The notes beneath the pieces were generated by a model. That model saw nothing but the letters and a program-made list of their open reading frames with translations, ran no database searches and was not told where the DNA came from. Shown one piece after another: positions 1-6,062 of a DNA stretch of 10,609 nucleotides. Location of the stretch: positions 1 through 10,609 of the forward strand of contig JAJFLN010000198.1 in the NCBI GenBank assembly GCA_021772705.1. Reading direction: 5' to 3'. How positions within the stretch are numbered: the first letter of the stretch is position 1; each line of letters begins with the position of its first letter. Both the position numbers and the translations under genes were made by a program. This stretch comes from Candidatus Cloacimonadota bacterium. Lineage in GTDB: Bacteria > Muiribacteriota > UBA6191 > JACPRK01.

Positions 1-118
1 GTGGATGTGGCGCTTGAGGCCAACGAAGACCATCACGTCATAGCCGGTGCTGCAACGAGGTGGGATACGGACGGCCAAGCTGGCGGCTCGCTGGATGGCC
101 TTCTCGGTCTCACTCGAA
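1..118 (-). pseudogene. possible transposase-like ORF fragment at window edge
   Basis: The minus strand is open from about 118 off the left edge. It reads ...AIQRAASLAVRIPPRCSTG followed by YDVMVFVGLKRHIH. The GYDVMVFVGLKRHI part looks like a conserved segment that I associate, from memory only, with orphan transposase-like proteins of the 'YDVIVYVG' type. There is no start codon or ribosome binding site. The frame begins inside the last codons of the yfdX-like gene, in a different frame from it. It is most likely a gene remnant joined to the cluster end, and it could also be chance. The product is not firmly recognised. Confidence 0.3.
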
Positions 119-1051
119 CCAGCCGGTGATGCGGTCCCACCAGCCAGCAATGGTGTCTTCGAAGCTACCCAGGAGCTCCTGGGCCTCCGCGTTTTCCTGA
201 GAAGTTTTCCTCAACAGATCGTCGATCTCGGCCCGCAGCTGCTCGGCTTCCTTGCTCTGCTGATCGCCGACCCCCTTGGCATACGTCTGCAGGGAATCGG
301 AAGCGACCTTCAGGGCAAACCGGGCCCCGCGATACTCACCTTGCTCGACCAGGCTCTGGGCCTCGGCGAGGTTGATCCGGGCTCGCTCAAGTGGCAGGTC
401 CGAGAGTGCGTACTCGAAGATAACGCCCGTCTGGATGGAGGCAAGAGAGGCTCCCGCGATGGCGAGATCGCCATCGGCAATGGCCTTCTTCGCACGCTCG
501 AGCAGCGACATCGCCAGGCCGACGTTGAGCTTGACCTTGGTTTGACGAAGCTTCACGTCGAGGGTCAGTGGCACCGTGCTGGTTTGCACAGCCGTCGCAT
601 CCTCAGCGTCCCGCTTGGCCTGCATGACCGGCCCGAGAATCGAGACCTTCTCGAGCTCGTCGTAGATGGGAACGACCAGCGGCTTGACGGCCTCCTCGTC
701 GGTGTATTCGAGGTCGCCGGCGGTGATCTTTGCCTTCACCACGACCTCGGGCATCACCCGCTCCACGATGAGGCCGAGCAGTTGGGCTTGCTCCACGTGG
801 TTGGAAACCTCGTCGCGATCGTCGCTGGCGATCGCCCGGCGCGCCTGGTGGACATGCTTGAGCAGCCTGGCCGCCGCCGTCGAGACGCTGCGCTTCTCGT
901 CGTCAGTGAGATCCCGCTGGTGGTCCATCGACATCTCGGTCGCGATGGACGGAGCCGCTTGCTGGGGCTCGGTACAGAAGACAAGCGATGTCACGAGGCA
1001 CAGGAGAACAGCGGGAACGAGCAGAGTGGACAGTCTGGTGATCGATTTCAT
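110..1051 (-). CDS. YfdX-family exported protein
   Basis: The product has 313 aa. The start is ATG at 1051, preceded by a strong AAGGAGG about 5 nt upstream, so the longer frame that opens at 1150 is not used. Residues 1-25 form a Sec-type signal (MKSITR, then a hydrophobic LLVPAVLLCLVTSLVF run). Cys26 follows Phe, so it is not a good lipobox. The mature part is almost entirely helical: a first block at about 48-100 (LTDDEKRSVSTAAARLLKHV, LLGLIVERVMPEVVV), then a central P-I-Y-D-E-L-E segment and the second repeat at about 160-260 (LTLDVKLRQTKVKLNVGLAM, RARINLAEAQSLVEQGEYRG). This pattern matches the YfdX family (Pfam YfdX). The last 40 residues are amphipathic and end in WWDRITGWFE. E. coli YfdX is a periplasmic protein induced by the EvgA acid-response regulator, and YfdX homologues are carried by heat-resistance islands. 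It lies 128 nt downstream of hsp20 on the same strand, so co-transcription is plausible. The family call rests on overall pattern, not on a catalytic motif. Confidence 0.82.
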   Translation of the reverse strand: MKSITRLSTLLVPAVLLCLVTSLVFCTEPQQAAPSIATEMSMDHQRDLTDDEKRSVSTAAARLLKHVHQARRAIASDDRDEVSNHVEQAQLLGLIVERVMPEVVVKAKITAGDLEYTDEEAVKPLVVPIYDELEKVSILGPVMQAKRDAEDATAVQTSTVPLTLDVKLRQTKVKLNVGLAMSLLERAKKAIADGDLAIAGASLASIQTGVIFEYALSDLPLERARINLAEAQSLVEQGEYRGARFALKVASDSLQTYAKGVGDQQSKEAEQLRAEIDDLLRKTSQENAEAQELLGSFEDTIAGWWDRITGWFE

Positions 1052-1112
1052 GGCTACCTCCTTTACACGTCGGCTCTTCCTTGAGAGCGGTGCTGGGGCA
1101 ATTCCTGGGTCT

Positions 1113-1136
1113 GGGCAGTCCCTCGACCGTCTGCCC
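1113..1136. other. inverted repeat between hsp20 and yfdX genes
   Basis: GGGCAG and CTGCCC form a perfect 6-bp stem around a 12-nt loop in the 128-nt gap between the two minus-strand genes. No T-tract follows, so an intrinsic terminator is not supported. A weak attenuator or mRNA-processing hairpin is possible, and a stem this short can occur by chance at this GC content. Confidence 0.2.
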
Positions 1137-1179
1137 CGGTGACGGTCCATTGCTGCCCGGATCAGTCCGTCCAGGTGGT

Positions 1180-1809
1180 CTAGGCACCCCGGCCGGTCTG
1201 GAGCTTGGGCAAGATGATGGTGAGGACGCCGTCCTCTCGGTTGACCTGCATGCGGGCCTCGTCAACTGGCTCGGGGAGCGCCACAGAGCGGTCGAAGTGA
1301 CCCACCCGGCGCTCCCGGCGCAGAGAGTGTCCGTCAGGCCCGGTCTGCTCGACGGTCTCTTCCCGGCTGCCCGCGATGCGGACCGTCGAATCTTGCACCT
1401 CGACGTTTATCCGCGAGCCATCTACTCCGGGCAGGTCGATCCGGACGACGAACCGATCGGGCTCTTCGTCCACGTCGAGGCGGGGCTCGTACAGCTGTTC
1501 CTCGGCGAGAACGCCAAAGCGAGGGCTCATCCGGAACCGGTCGAAGGCCCCCTCGAACATCCGGTCGAACCGGCGCTGCATGCGCTGCATTTCCTGGAAG
1601 GGGTCCCAGCTATCCCCGTTGAACGGGTCCTCGGGTCCGAAGTCCTTCTGGAGTGCTCTCGCCCTGGCAGGTTGCCCGTACCCGGCTTCCGGTGCGGCCG
1701 TTCTGTTAAGTGTCCAGTACAGCGCCGCCGACTGGGCAATGACCACCACGATCAACGCGGAAGTGAAGATCTTCGAGAGCTTCGTCCAGCGATTCGCTTC
1801 CTGGGTCAT
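1180..1809 (-). CDS. membrane-anchored small heat shock protein (Hsp20/alpha-crystallin)
   Basis: The product has 209 aa. The start is ATG at 1809, with GAAGGAGG about 7 nt upstream. Residues 14-33 (IFTSALIVVVIAQSAALYW) form a single transmembrane or uncleaved signal-anchor segment, unusual for an Hsp20, which is normally cytosolic and about 140-150 aa. A Met/Gln/Arg-rich linker (about 64-98, FQEMQRMQRRFDRMFEG) precedes the alpha-crystallin domain at about 107-203. Family hallmarks in that domain are EPRLDVDEEPDRFVVRIDLP, GVDGSRINVEVQDSTVRIAG, the arginine-rich RRERRVGHFDRSVALPEPVD strand and the closing GVLTIILPK. The C-terminal I-x-I oligomerisation motif is absent; the protein stops 8 residues after the closing LP. 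Members are ATP-independent holdases. The anchor suggests action at the inner membrane, possibly on its outer face, next to the exported YfdX. Upstream lies a broken hsp20 copy, downstream yfdX. Confidence 0.92.
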   Translation of the reverse strand: MTQEANRWTKLSKIFTSALIVVVIAQSAALYWTLNRTAAPEAGYGQPARARALQKDFGPEDPFNGDSWDPFQEMQRMQRRFDRMFEGAFDRFRMSPRFGVLAEEQLYEPRLDVDEEPDRFVVRIDLPGVDGSRINVEVQDSTVRIAGSREETVEQTGPDGHSLRRERRVGHFDRSVALPEPVDEARMQVNREDGVLTIILPKLQTGRGA

Positions 1810-1924
1810 GACGTTTCCTCCTTCACGAGCTGGAGTCGTCTTTGGGTCGAATATTCGAGCCTCTGGGCGGTCCGGTCCAGTCGCGCTCGAACGGCGCAAC
1901 CAGCCGCGGGCCCGACTCGTGCAT

Positions 1925-2139
1925 CTAGGTCGCCGTCACCCGGACCGACCGCGCCTTGGCGACCTTGTCCTTGGGGAGCCCCGGACATCCAGGGTGCCGT
2001 TCCGGTGATGCGCCATGGCCGCCCGCCCCGGCTCGATCTCGCAGGGCAGCGGAGTCGTGCGGGCGAGGTCGTTGAAGACCCGGTCGATCTCACTGCGGAG
2101 ACTCTCCATTTCTCGGAACGGGCTCCAGATTCTGAGCAT
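1925..2139 (-). pseudogene. internally deleted hsp20 gene (alpha-crystallin domain missing)
   Basis: The start is ATG at 2139 behind GGAAGGAGGTAACCACA, a good ribosome site. The N-terminus MLRIWSPFREMESLRSEIDR, then VFNDLARTTPLP, is a classic Hsp20 leader. It runs through EIEPGRAA, the segment that normally precedes the alpha-crystallin domain, straight into HRNGTLDVR, the segment that normally closes it. Roughly 75-80 residues between them are absent, with the joint near 2005-2020. Around 1979-1982 the frame shifts. In the shifted frame the true tail LPKDKVAKARSVRVTAT is present, with a V-x-V in the usual I-x-I place and a TAG stop at 1925. Unshifted, translation ends at 1936 with an Arg-rich tail. 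The product cannot fold as an alpha-crystallin domain. It is best read as a dead gene, or one shortened by an assembly collapse. It is the first gene of the minus-strand cluster, and its leader may still drive the genes below. Confidence 0.75.
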
Positions 2140-2352
2140 TGTGGTTACCTCCTTCCTGAGCATCAGGTTTGCTCCCCACACGAGCGTCGCTCTCGGGACG
2201 GCTTCGGTGTGCTCGGGAGGCGTCGTTCCAAACGGCGTGCCAACCCGTTCCGCTTTTACCCCAGGTCCTGACGCATGCCCTTTCAGCAGGACAGTTTCGG
2301 CATCGCGCCGCGGATCGTTGAATACCCGATCAGCCCCTGTCCAATTCGCTGA

Positions 2353-2415
2353 CCGTTCAGCGTTGAGGTAGCCCCGTTCAACACTGAAACAGCCCCGTTC
2401 GAGGGTGTAACAGGC
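2353..2415. repeat. 21-bp tandem repeat, three units
   Basis: Three consecutive 21-nt units begin at 2353, 2374 and 2395, each opening with CCGTTC. The first two end GTAGCC and ACAGCC, and the third ends CAGGC. The later parts of the units are diverged, so this is an old or degenerate minisatellite. On the minus strand the units translate to a seven-residue pattern (LERGCFS, VERGYLN, AERSANW), a result of the period being a multiple of 3; no start or family supports real coding. Confidence 0.6.
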
Positions 2416-2492
2416 AAGTTTGGGTTTCCTCGATCCGGCTTGCCCGGCTCTCGACGAACTCTGCAAGCACCGATGCGCTCTCGAGGGGCCGC

Positions 2493-2508
2493 CAGGTGGA
2501 GCCACCTG
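2493..2508. promoter_or_regulatory. 16-bp palindrome, operator-like
   Basis: CAGGTGGAGCCACCTG is an inverted repeat with 7-bp arms and a 2-bp centre, placed in the divergent intergenic region about 220 nt upstream of htpX and 350 nt upstream of the deleted hsp20. The symmetry and position fit a binding site for a dimeric regulator. It could equally be a small hairpin. No regulator gene is present in the window to pair with it. Confidence 0.35.
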
Positions 2509-2727
2509 CCTCCCTCACAGGAAATGGCCTGGAGTTTGCGCCTCGATCGCGTGAGGACGGCTGTGCGGTTTCGGGCCCGACCCGTGGGCTGACGGCACCA
2601 CTTCTGACGAGTGTCACGCCGCAGCCACGAGGTCGGTAGACTTGACGTCCGGCCTTTGGAGGTCGGGGGGTCTCGTCAACGGGCGAGACTGCCCCGGATG
2701 AACCAGACACTGATGGAGGTGAAATCG

Positions 2728-3573
2728 ATGAACCAGTTGAAGACGGTCTTCTGGCTCACCCTGTTGACTCTGCTAACGATGGCCGTGGGGCAAGCCTTGG
2801 GTGGCCAGATGGGTCTCATCCTAGCCCTCGCCCTCGCCGTCGTGGGAAACGTCTCGGCCTACTACTTCTCTGACTCGCTCGTGCTCGCCGCCTACAGGGC
2901 CCGTGTCGTGTCGCCGGCAGAAGCCCCCGAGCTCCATCGCATCGTCGGAGGACTCTGCAGGACAGCGAACCTGCCGCAGCCTCGGGTCGCTGTCATCGAC
3001 AGCCCCACGCCCAACGCCTTCGCCACGGGGCGCAATCCCCGGCACGCGGTAGTCGCCGTCACCACGGGGCTGCTCCAGATCCTGGACACAGAAGAGGTGG
3101 CGGGCGTACTCGGACATGAGCTGGCGCACGTGAAGAACCGTGACACCCTCATCTCGTCGGTGGCAGCGGTGCTCGCCGGTGCCATCGCCTACGTAGCCAG
3201 CATGGCTCAGTGGGCCCTCATGTTCGGCTTCCGCACCGACGACGACGGGGACGGACCTGGCCCCCTGGGCGCCCTGGTCATGGCTCTGCTCGCCCCGCTG
3301 GCTGCGACCATCATCCAGGCTGCGGTCAGCCGGTCGAGGGAGTTCATCGCCGATCAGGAAGGGGCTCGTATCTCCGGTCGCCCCCTGGCGCTGGCCAGGG
3401 CCCTCCAGAAACTCGACGCGGCAGCCCACCAGATACCGATGAACGCCAGTCCCGCCACAGCCCACATGTTCATCGTCAGTCCGCTCTCTGGCACCACCGT
3501 GTCCCGGCTCTTCTCCACCCACCCGTCGACGCAGCAGCGTGTCGAGGCCCTGACCCGGATGGCTCGATCATGA
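2728..3573 (+). CDS. htpX: HtpX-like M48 family membrane zinc metalloprotease
   Basis: The product has 281 aa, the normal length for HtpX. The start is ATG at 2728, with GGAGG 8 nt upstream; the in-frame ATG at 2698 gives a poorer site. Hydrophobic helices lie at about 7-20 and 27-45, followed by the conserved cytoplasmic segment (YRARVVSPAEAPELHRIV, then NLPQPRVAVIDSPTPNAFAT). The active site HELAH is at 130-134 in GVLGHELAHVKNRD, and the third zinc ligand is Glu205 in SREFIADQEGA. Further hydrophobic stretches lie at about 143-160 and 178-200. The C-terminus carries FSTHPSTQQRVEAL, the usual HP-R motif of the family. HtpX degrades misfolded inner-membrane proteins alongside FtsH and is stress-induced in E. 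coli. Its stop overlaps the start of the dnaJ-like gene (ATGA), so the two are translationally coupled. Confidence 0.95.
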   Translation: MNQLKTVFWLTLLTLLTMAVGQALGGQMGLILALALAVVGNVSAYYFSDSLVLAAYRARVVSPAEAPELHRIVGGLCRTANLPQPRVAVIDSPTPNAFATGRNPRHAVVAVTTGLLQILDTEEVAGVLGHELAHVKNRDTLISSVAAVLAGAIAYVASMAQWALMFGFRTDDDGDGPGPLGALVMALLAPLAATIIQAAVSRSREFIADQEGARISGRPLALARALQKLDAAAHQIPMNASPATAHMFIVSPLSGTTVSRLFSTHPSTQQRVEALTRMARS

Positions 3574-4589
3574 CTACCCACCGAAACCCATACGAGATCC
3601 TTGGAGTCTCCCGAACGGCATCGTCAAAGGAGATCCGGAGCGCCTACAGGAAGTTGGCGCGCAAGTATCATCCCGACGGCAACGGCAAGGTAGATGAGGA
3701 GAAGTTCAAGAGCATCTCCTCGGCCTACGAGATCCTCTCGAAGCCCGAGAAGCGGAAGCTCTACGATGAGTTCGGTGACATCGCTCTGCAACAGGGCTTC
3801 GACCCGGAACTCGCCCGGACCATGCGAGACCGTCAGCGGACTCCGCGGCAGGGACCCTCGGTCCGATTCCGGAGAGGACCCTTCGGCTTCGACCCAGGGG
3901 ATCTCTTCGGTCACTTCGGCGGCACCGCGGAAGACCTCTTCCCGGGCAGTTCGATGGGCCGGCCTGCGGCCCCCCGGGGCATGGTAGCCACCGTCCAACT
4001 CGGATTCGTCGAGGCCCTTCGGGGGACCCAGGTACGGCTGCGAATACCGGTGGAAACGGCCTGCGCGCCCTGCCTAGGCACGGGCCGGGTACCGTCGGAT
4101 CGAAGATCTCCCTGCGCCCGATGTGGCGGCCAGGGCCTGACGTCGACCGAGAAGGATATGAACGTGCGTATCCCCCCGGGAACCGATGACGGCACAGAGC
4201 TCAGGGTCCCCGCTCCCGGCGGCACCGGGGGTATGCCGTCGGGCAACGTCGTCATCCGGACCCGGGTCCGTCCTCATCCCTGGTTCCGGCGTCACGGGCT
4301 CGATCTCCACCTCACCCTGCCGGTCACTCTCGACGAGGCCTACCGAGGCGCCACAATCGAAGTTCCTGGACCAGACGGTCCGCTGAAGATGAAGGTCCCT
4401 CCCTGCTCGAGTTCGGGTCGCAGGCTACGCTTGAGGGGCCAGGGCGTTCGCCGCAAGGGGAAGCGCGGCGACCTCTACGTGAAGATCCAGGTCCGCATGC
4501 CTGATCGTCCCGACGACCGCCTCGGGCAAGCCATCCGCGAGAGTAGCCATCTCTACGATGAGCCCGTGCGCAAGGGAGTGAAGCTGTGA
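3570..4589 (+). CDS. DnaJ/Hsp40-family co-chaperone with two CxxCxGxG repeats
   Basis: The product has 339 aa. The start is ATG at 3570, overlapping the htpX stop. The J-domain (about 6-70) opens NPYEILGVSRTASSKEIRSA, has HPD at 34-36 and ends KRKLYDEFGD. A Gly/Phe-rich linker follows (about 95-125, GPFGFDPGDLFGHFGG). The substrate domain carries only two zinc-binding repeats, CAPCLGTG (165-172) and CARCGGQG (182-189). Classical DnaJ (about 375 aa) has four, so this protein keeps one zinc centre's worth. The client-binding beta domains are present (RIPPGTDDGTELRVPAPGG, RPHPWFRRHGLDLHLTLPVT, LDEAYRGATIEVPGPDG), as is RLRLRGQGV. The last 25 residues are short and charged. J-proteins stimulate Hsp70 ATPase and deliver clients; no dnaK or grpE lies in the window, so the partner must be encoded elsewhere. 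It is intermediate between DnaJ and CbpA-type proteins, so no symbol is given. Confidence 0.92.
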   Translation: MTTHRNPYEILGVSRTASSKEIRSAYRKLARKYHPDGNGKVDEEKFKSISSAYEILSKPEKRKLYDEFGDIALQQGFDPELARTMRDRQRTPRQGPSVRFRRGPFGFDPGDLFGHFGGTAEDLFPGSSMGRPAAPRGMVATVQLGFVEALRGTQVRLRIPVETACAPCLGTGRVPSDRRSPCARCGGQGLTSTEKDMNVRIPPGTDDGTELRVPAPGGTGGMPSGNVVIRTRVRPHPWFRRHGLDLHLTLPVTLDEAYRGATIEVPGPDGPLKMKVPPCSSSGRRLRLRGQGVRRKGKRGDLYVKIQVRMPDRPDDRLGQAIRESSHLYDEPVRKGVKL

Positions 4590-4663
4590 GACGACTCCGC
4601 GCCGGTCGCCTTCGCGCCGGAGACGGCGACACCCGGAGGTCCGCAGGCTCCGAGTTCCGGTAG

Positions 4664-4925
4664 CGGATCACTCGCTCGGTCGCGGGCAAGCGTAGGCCCG
4701 GTGAGACCTCCATTCGCAAGCTGGTCAAGGGGCTGAACCTGGTCGGCTATCCTCGTGGCCACCCTCGGATCGAGAATGCGGAGTCACTCCGGCAGCGAGC
4801 CGGCGCCAGCTTCGTCATCGGAACCACGCCGAATGACGAGGGCCAGTCCCGATTCGAGGTCTACCTCCACGGGCTGACCCCTCCGTTCCCGATAGAGGAG
4901 GGCCGGGCCTACCGTCTTTCGGTGC
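4664..4925 (+). pseudogene. orphan C-terminal fragment of a secreted-protein domain
   Basis: Frame 2 is open after a TAG at 4661. It contains a protein-like stretch: IRKLVKGLNLVGYPRGHPRI, then a loop with SFVIGTTPNDEG, then FEVYLHGLTPPFPIEEGRAY and RLSVP. The order 'GLNLVGYP ... LTPPFPIEEGRAYRLSVP' is what the end of a repeated beta-rich module in secreted proteins looks like (the 'GFNLVSLPL ... PGEAYFV' type), recalled from general knowledge. There is no start codon, ribosome site or downstream domain, and after about 4925 the frame loses protein-like character. The sequence from 4590 to 4663 and from 4926 to 5144 shows nothing I can assign. Confidence 0.4.
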
Positions 4926-5144
4926 CGACGAGGCCAGCAGGCCGAGCAGCACGGCGAGAGGCAAGCGGTGAAGGAGACCGCACGCCGGTGGCGGAACACC
5001 CACTTCGCTGTGCCGTCGGTTGTCGGTTGGGTCACTTGTTCCCTCGGTTTCGCGAGAGCCCATGTAGGGCAGTGTCCACCACGGCAACAGTGGCCACCGG
5101 TGGCACCGGCAATTCTGCAACACCATCATGGAAGCTCAGGTTTA

Positions 5145-5168
5145 CCGGGTCCAGTTGTTGGTACCCGG
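5145..5168 (-). terminator. hairpin downstream of the nucleotidyltransferase gene
   Basis: CCGGGTCCA and TGGTACCCGG can pair with one bulged base around a 5-nt loop, 38-61 nt past the stop of the minus-strand gene. No T-run follows on the minus strand (it reads TAAACC), so it would be a weak or factor-assisted terminator at best. Confidence 0.25.
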
Positions 5169-5205
5169 GAACCCAGCACCAGTGTTTCTCAAGGTCGAAG
5201 ACGGC

Positions 5206-5778
5206 TCAAACATCGAATTCGGAGGCGAGCGAACTGGCCTCATCGAACCAGCATGTACGCTCCTCGTCACTGAGGATCTCCTTCAGGCCCCTTCGGATGT
5301 AGTCGAGGTCCAGCTTCTCCTGCTGTACTTGCAGAATCGACTCGATGTCGGCCTTGTCCTTCGTACGGAAGAAGAGCATCTTGAAGAGTATCAGGTCCTC
5401 AGGGGACCAGAACCAGACGAGAGCGTTCCCCAGCTGAACACGCACTCTTCTGGGCCGGGCCCAGTCGTACAGAGGCAGATCGGGCAAGAACACGTCCACA
5501 CGGATTGTCTCGACCTCCACTGCGAAGTAACCGGACTTGTCGAGCTGCCACCGGCACATGTCTCTCTCGACGACGCCTCCAATCCGCTCGAAGAGTTGAA
5601 AGAGCCCCTCCAGACTTGACGAATCGCCATATACGGCGACATCGATGTCCCGGGTCCCCCTGGGCTCTGCCCAGATCCCAAGAGCCAGGGCTCCCCCCAC
5701 GGCATAGTCGATATCAGCCCCCTCGAGAGCGTCGGCAATCCTCCCGACAACCTCGATCAGATCAGGGGCGTCGGACAT
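5206..5778 (-). CDS. nucleotidyltransferase, AbiEii/MNT-like
   Basis: The product has 190 aa from the ATG at 5778 (SDAPDLIEVVGRIADALEGA...). An upstream in-frame ATG at 5871 would add 31 low-complexity residues that overlap the neighbouring gene, so I prefer 5778, although its ribosome site (GGAAAGAG) is weak. The polymerase-beta-type nucleotidyltransferase signature is clear: DYAVGGALALGIWAEPRGTR followed by DIDVAV, giving Gly28-Gly29 and the metal-binding pair Asp44/Asp46, with a third acidic residue at Asp95 in IRVDVFLP. The motif SPEDLILFKMLFFRTKDKAD (125-144) is typical of this family, which includes AbiEii-like toxins and minimal nucleotidyltransferases (MNT) of toxin-antitoxin pairs. 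The expected reaction is transfer of NMP from NTP to a protein or RNA; the target is unknown. It starts inside the end of the small upstream gene (17-nt overlap), which indicates a coupled two-gene unit. Confidence 0.83.
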   Translation of the reverse strand: MSDAPDLIEVVGRIADALEGADIDYAVGGALALGIWAEPRGTRDIDVAVYGDSSSLEGLFQLFERIGGVVERDMCRWQLDKSGYFAVEVETIRVDVFLPDLPLYDWARPRRVRVQLGNALVWFWSPEDLILFKMLFFRTKDKADIESILQVQQEKLDLDYIRRGLKEILSDEERTCWFDEASSLASEFDV

Positions 5779-6040
5779 CTCGGCGATACTCTTTCCGGAG
5801 CCGATTCCACAGCTCTCGCGTGCGGCGCGAGATCGGGATCCGGAACCGGCGGATGCGAGCCGGTTCCGCATGACACCTGGCCATCTGCATCGCCGTCCGG
5901 CAGACCTCCGTCAGTACGGACGCCCGTTGTTCCGGGCTCATGGCGCGAAAGATAGAACGCTTCTCCTCATCGCGACGATCGAGGGACTCCCTGCTGGCAG
6001 AGAGCGGGAGCGAAGCTTCCGTATGGATGGGCCGAGGCAT
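5762..6040 (-). CDS. small partner protein of the nucleotidyltransferase
   Basis: The product has 92 aa if ATG 6040 is used (MPRPIHTEASLPL...); ATG 6064 (100 aa) and ATG 5941 (59 aa) are alternatives, and no ribosome site decides among them. The core MSPEQRASVLTEVCRTAMQM resembles the short proteins, often starting 'MTPEQR...', that sit just upstream of nucleotidyltransferases in many genomes; this is recalled, not searched. The C-terminus is very basic (RIRRFRIPISRRTRELWNRL, then RKEYRRDVRRP), which suits contact with nucleic acid or with an acidic partner. It ends 17 nt inside the nucleotidyltransferase gene. An antitoxin or specificity-subunit role is inference from position. The opposite strand is open here too, but its translation has no protein-like features in this part. 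Confidence 0.5.
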   Translation of the reverse strand: MPRPIHTEASLPLSASRESLDRRDEEKRSIFRAMSPEQRASVLTEVCRTAMQMARCHAEPARIRRFRIPISRRTRELWNRLRKEYRRDVRRP

Positions 6041-6062
6041 TGTTCCAGGTCCATTGTAGCCC

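Larger units (their letters stand above)
2140..2727. other. divergent intergenic control region of the chaperone cluster
   Basis: These 588 nt lie between the minus-strand hsp20/yfdX genes and the plus-strand htpX/dnaJ pair. Frames crossing it have no family signal. It holds a three-unit 21-bp tandem repeat, a 16-bp palindrome and a short sequence that echoes part of the hsp20 leader. Promoters for both directions should lie here. I looked for sigma-32-type sites (CTTGAA with a CCCCAT-type -10) and sigma-70 sites and found no convincing pair; TTGACG at 2642-2647 lacks a usable -10 box at normal spacing. Confidence 0.5.

Noticed and set aside
47..1084. Long plus-strand open frame opposite the yfdX-like gene (345 codons)
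   Set aside because: It is the antisense of a well-supported gene with a signal peptide and ribosome site; the translation is Leu/Gly/Arg-rich with no family features.
1081..2271. Long plus-strand open frame of 396 codons opposite hsp20
   Set aside because: Antisense of the Hsp20 alpha-crystallin domain; its length is an effect of high GC.
1936..2505. A 189-codon minus-strand gene starting at 2505
   Set aside because: Only the part from the ATG at 2139 has a ribosome site and Hsp20 similarity; the upstream part is the tandem repeat and intergenic sequence read through.
2642..2670. Sigma-70 or sigma-32 promoter for htpX from TTGACG at 2642
   Set aside because: At 16-18 bp spacing the -10 position is a G-run; no CCCCAT-type heat-shock -10 either.
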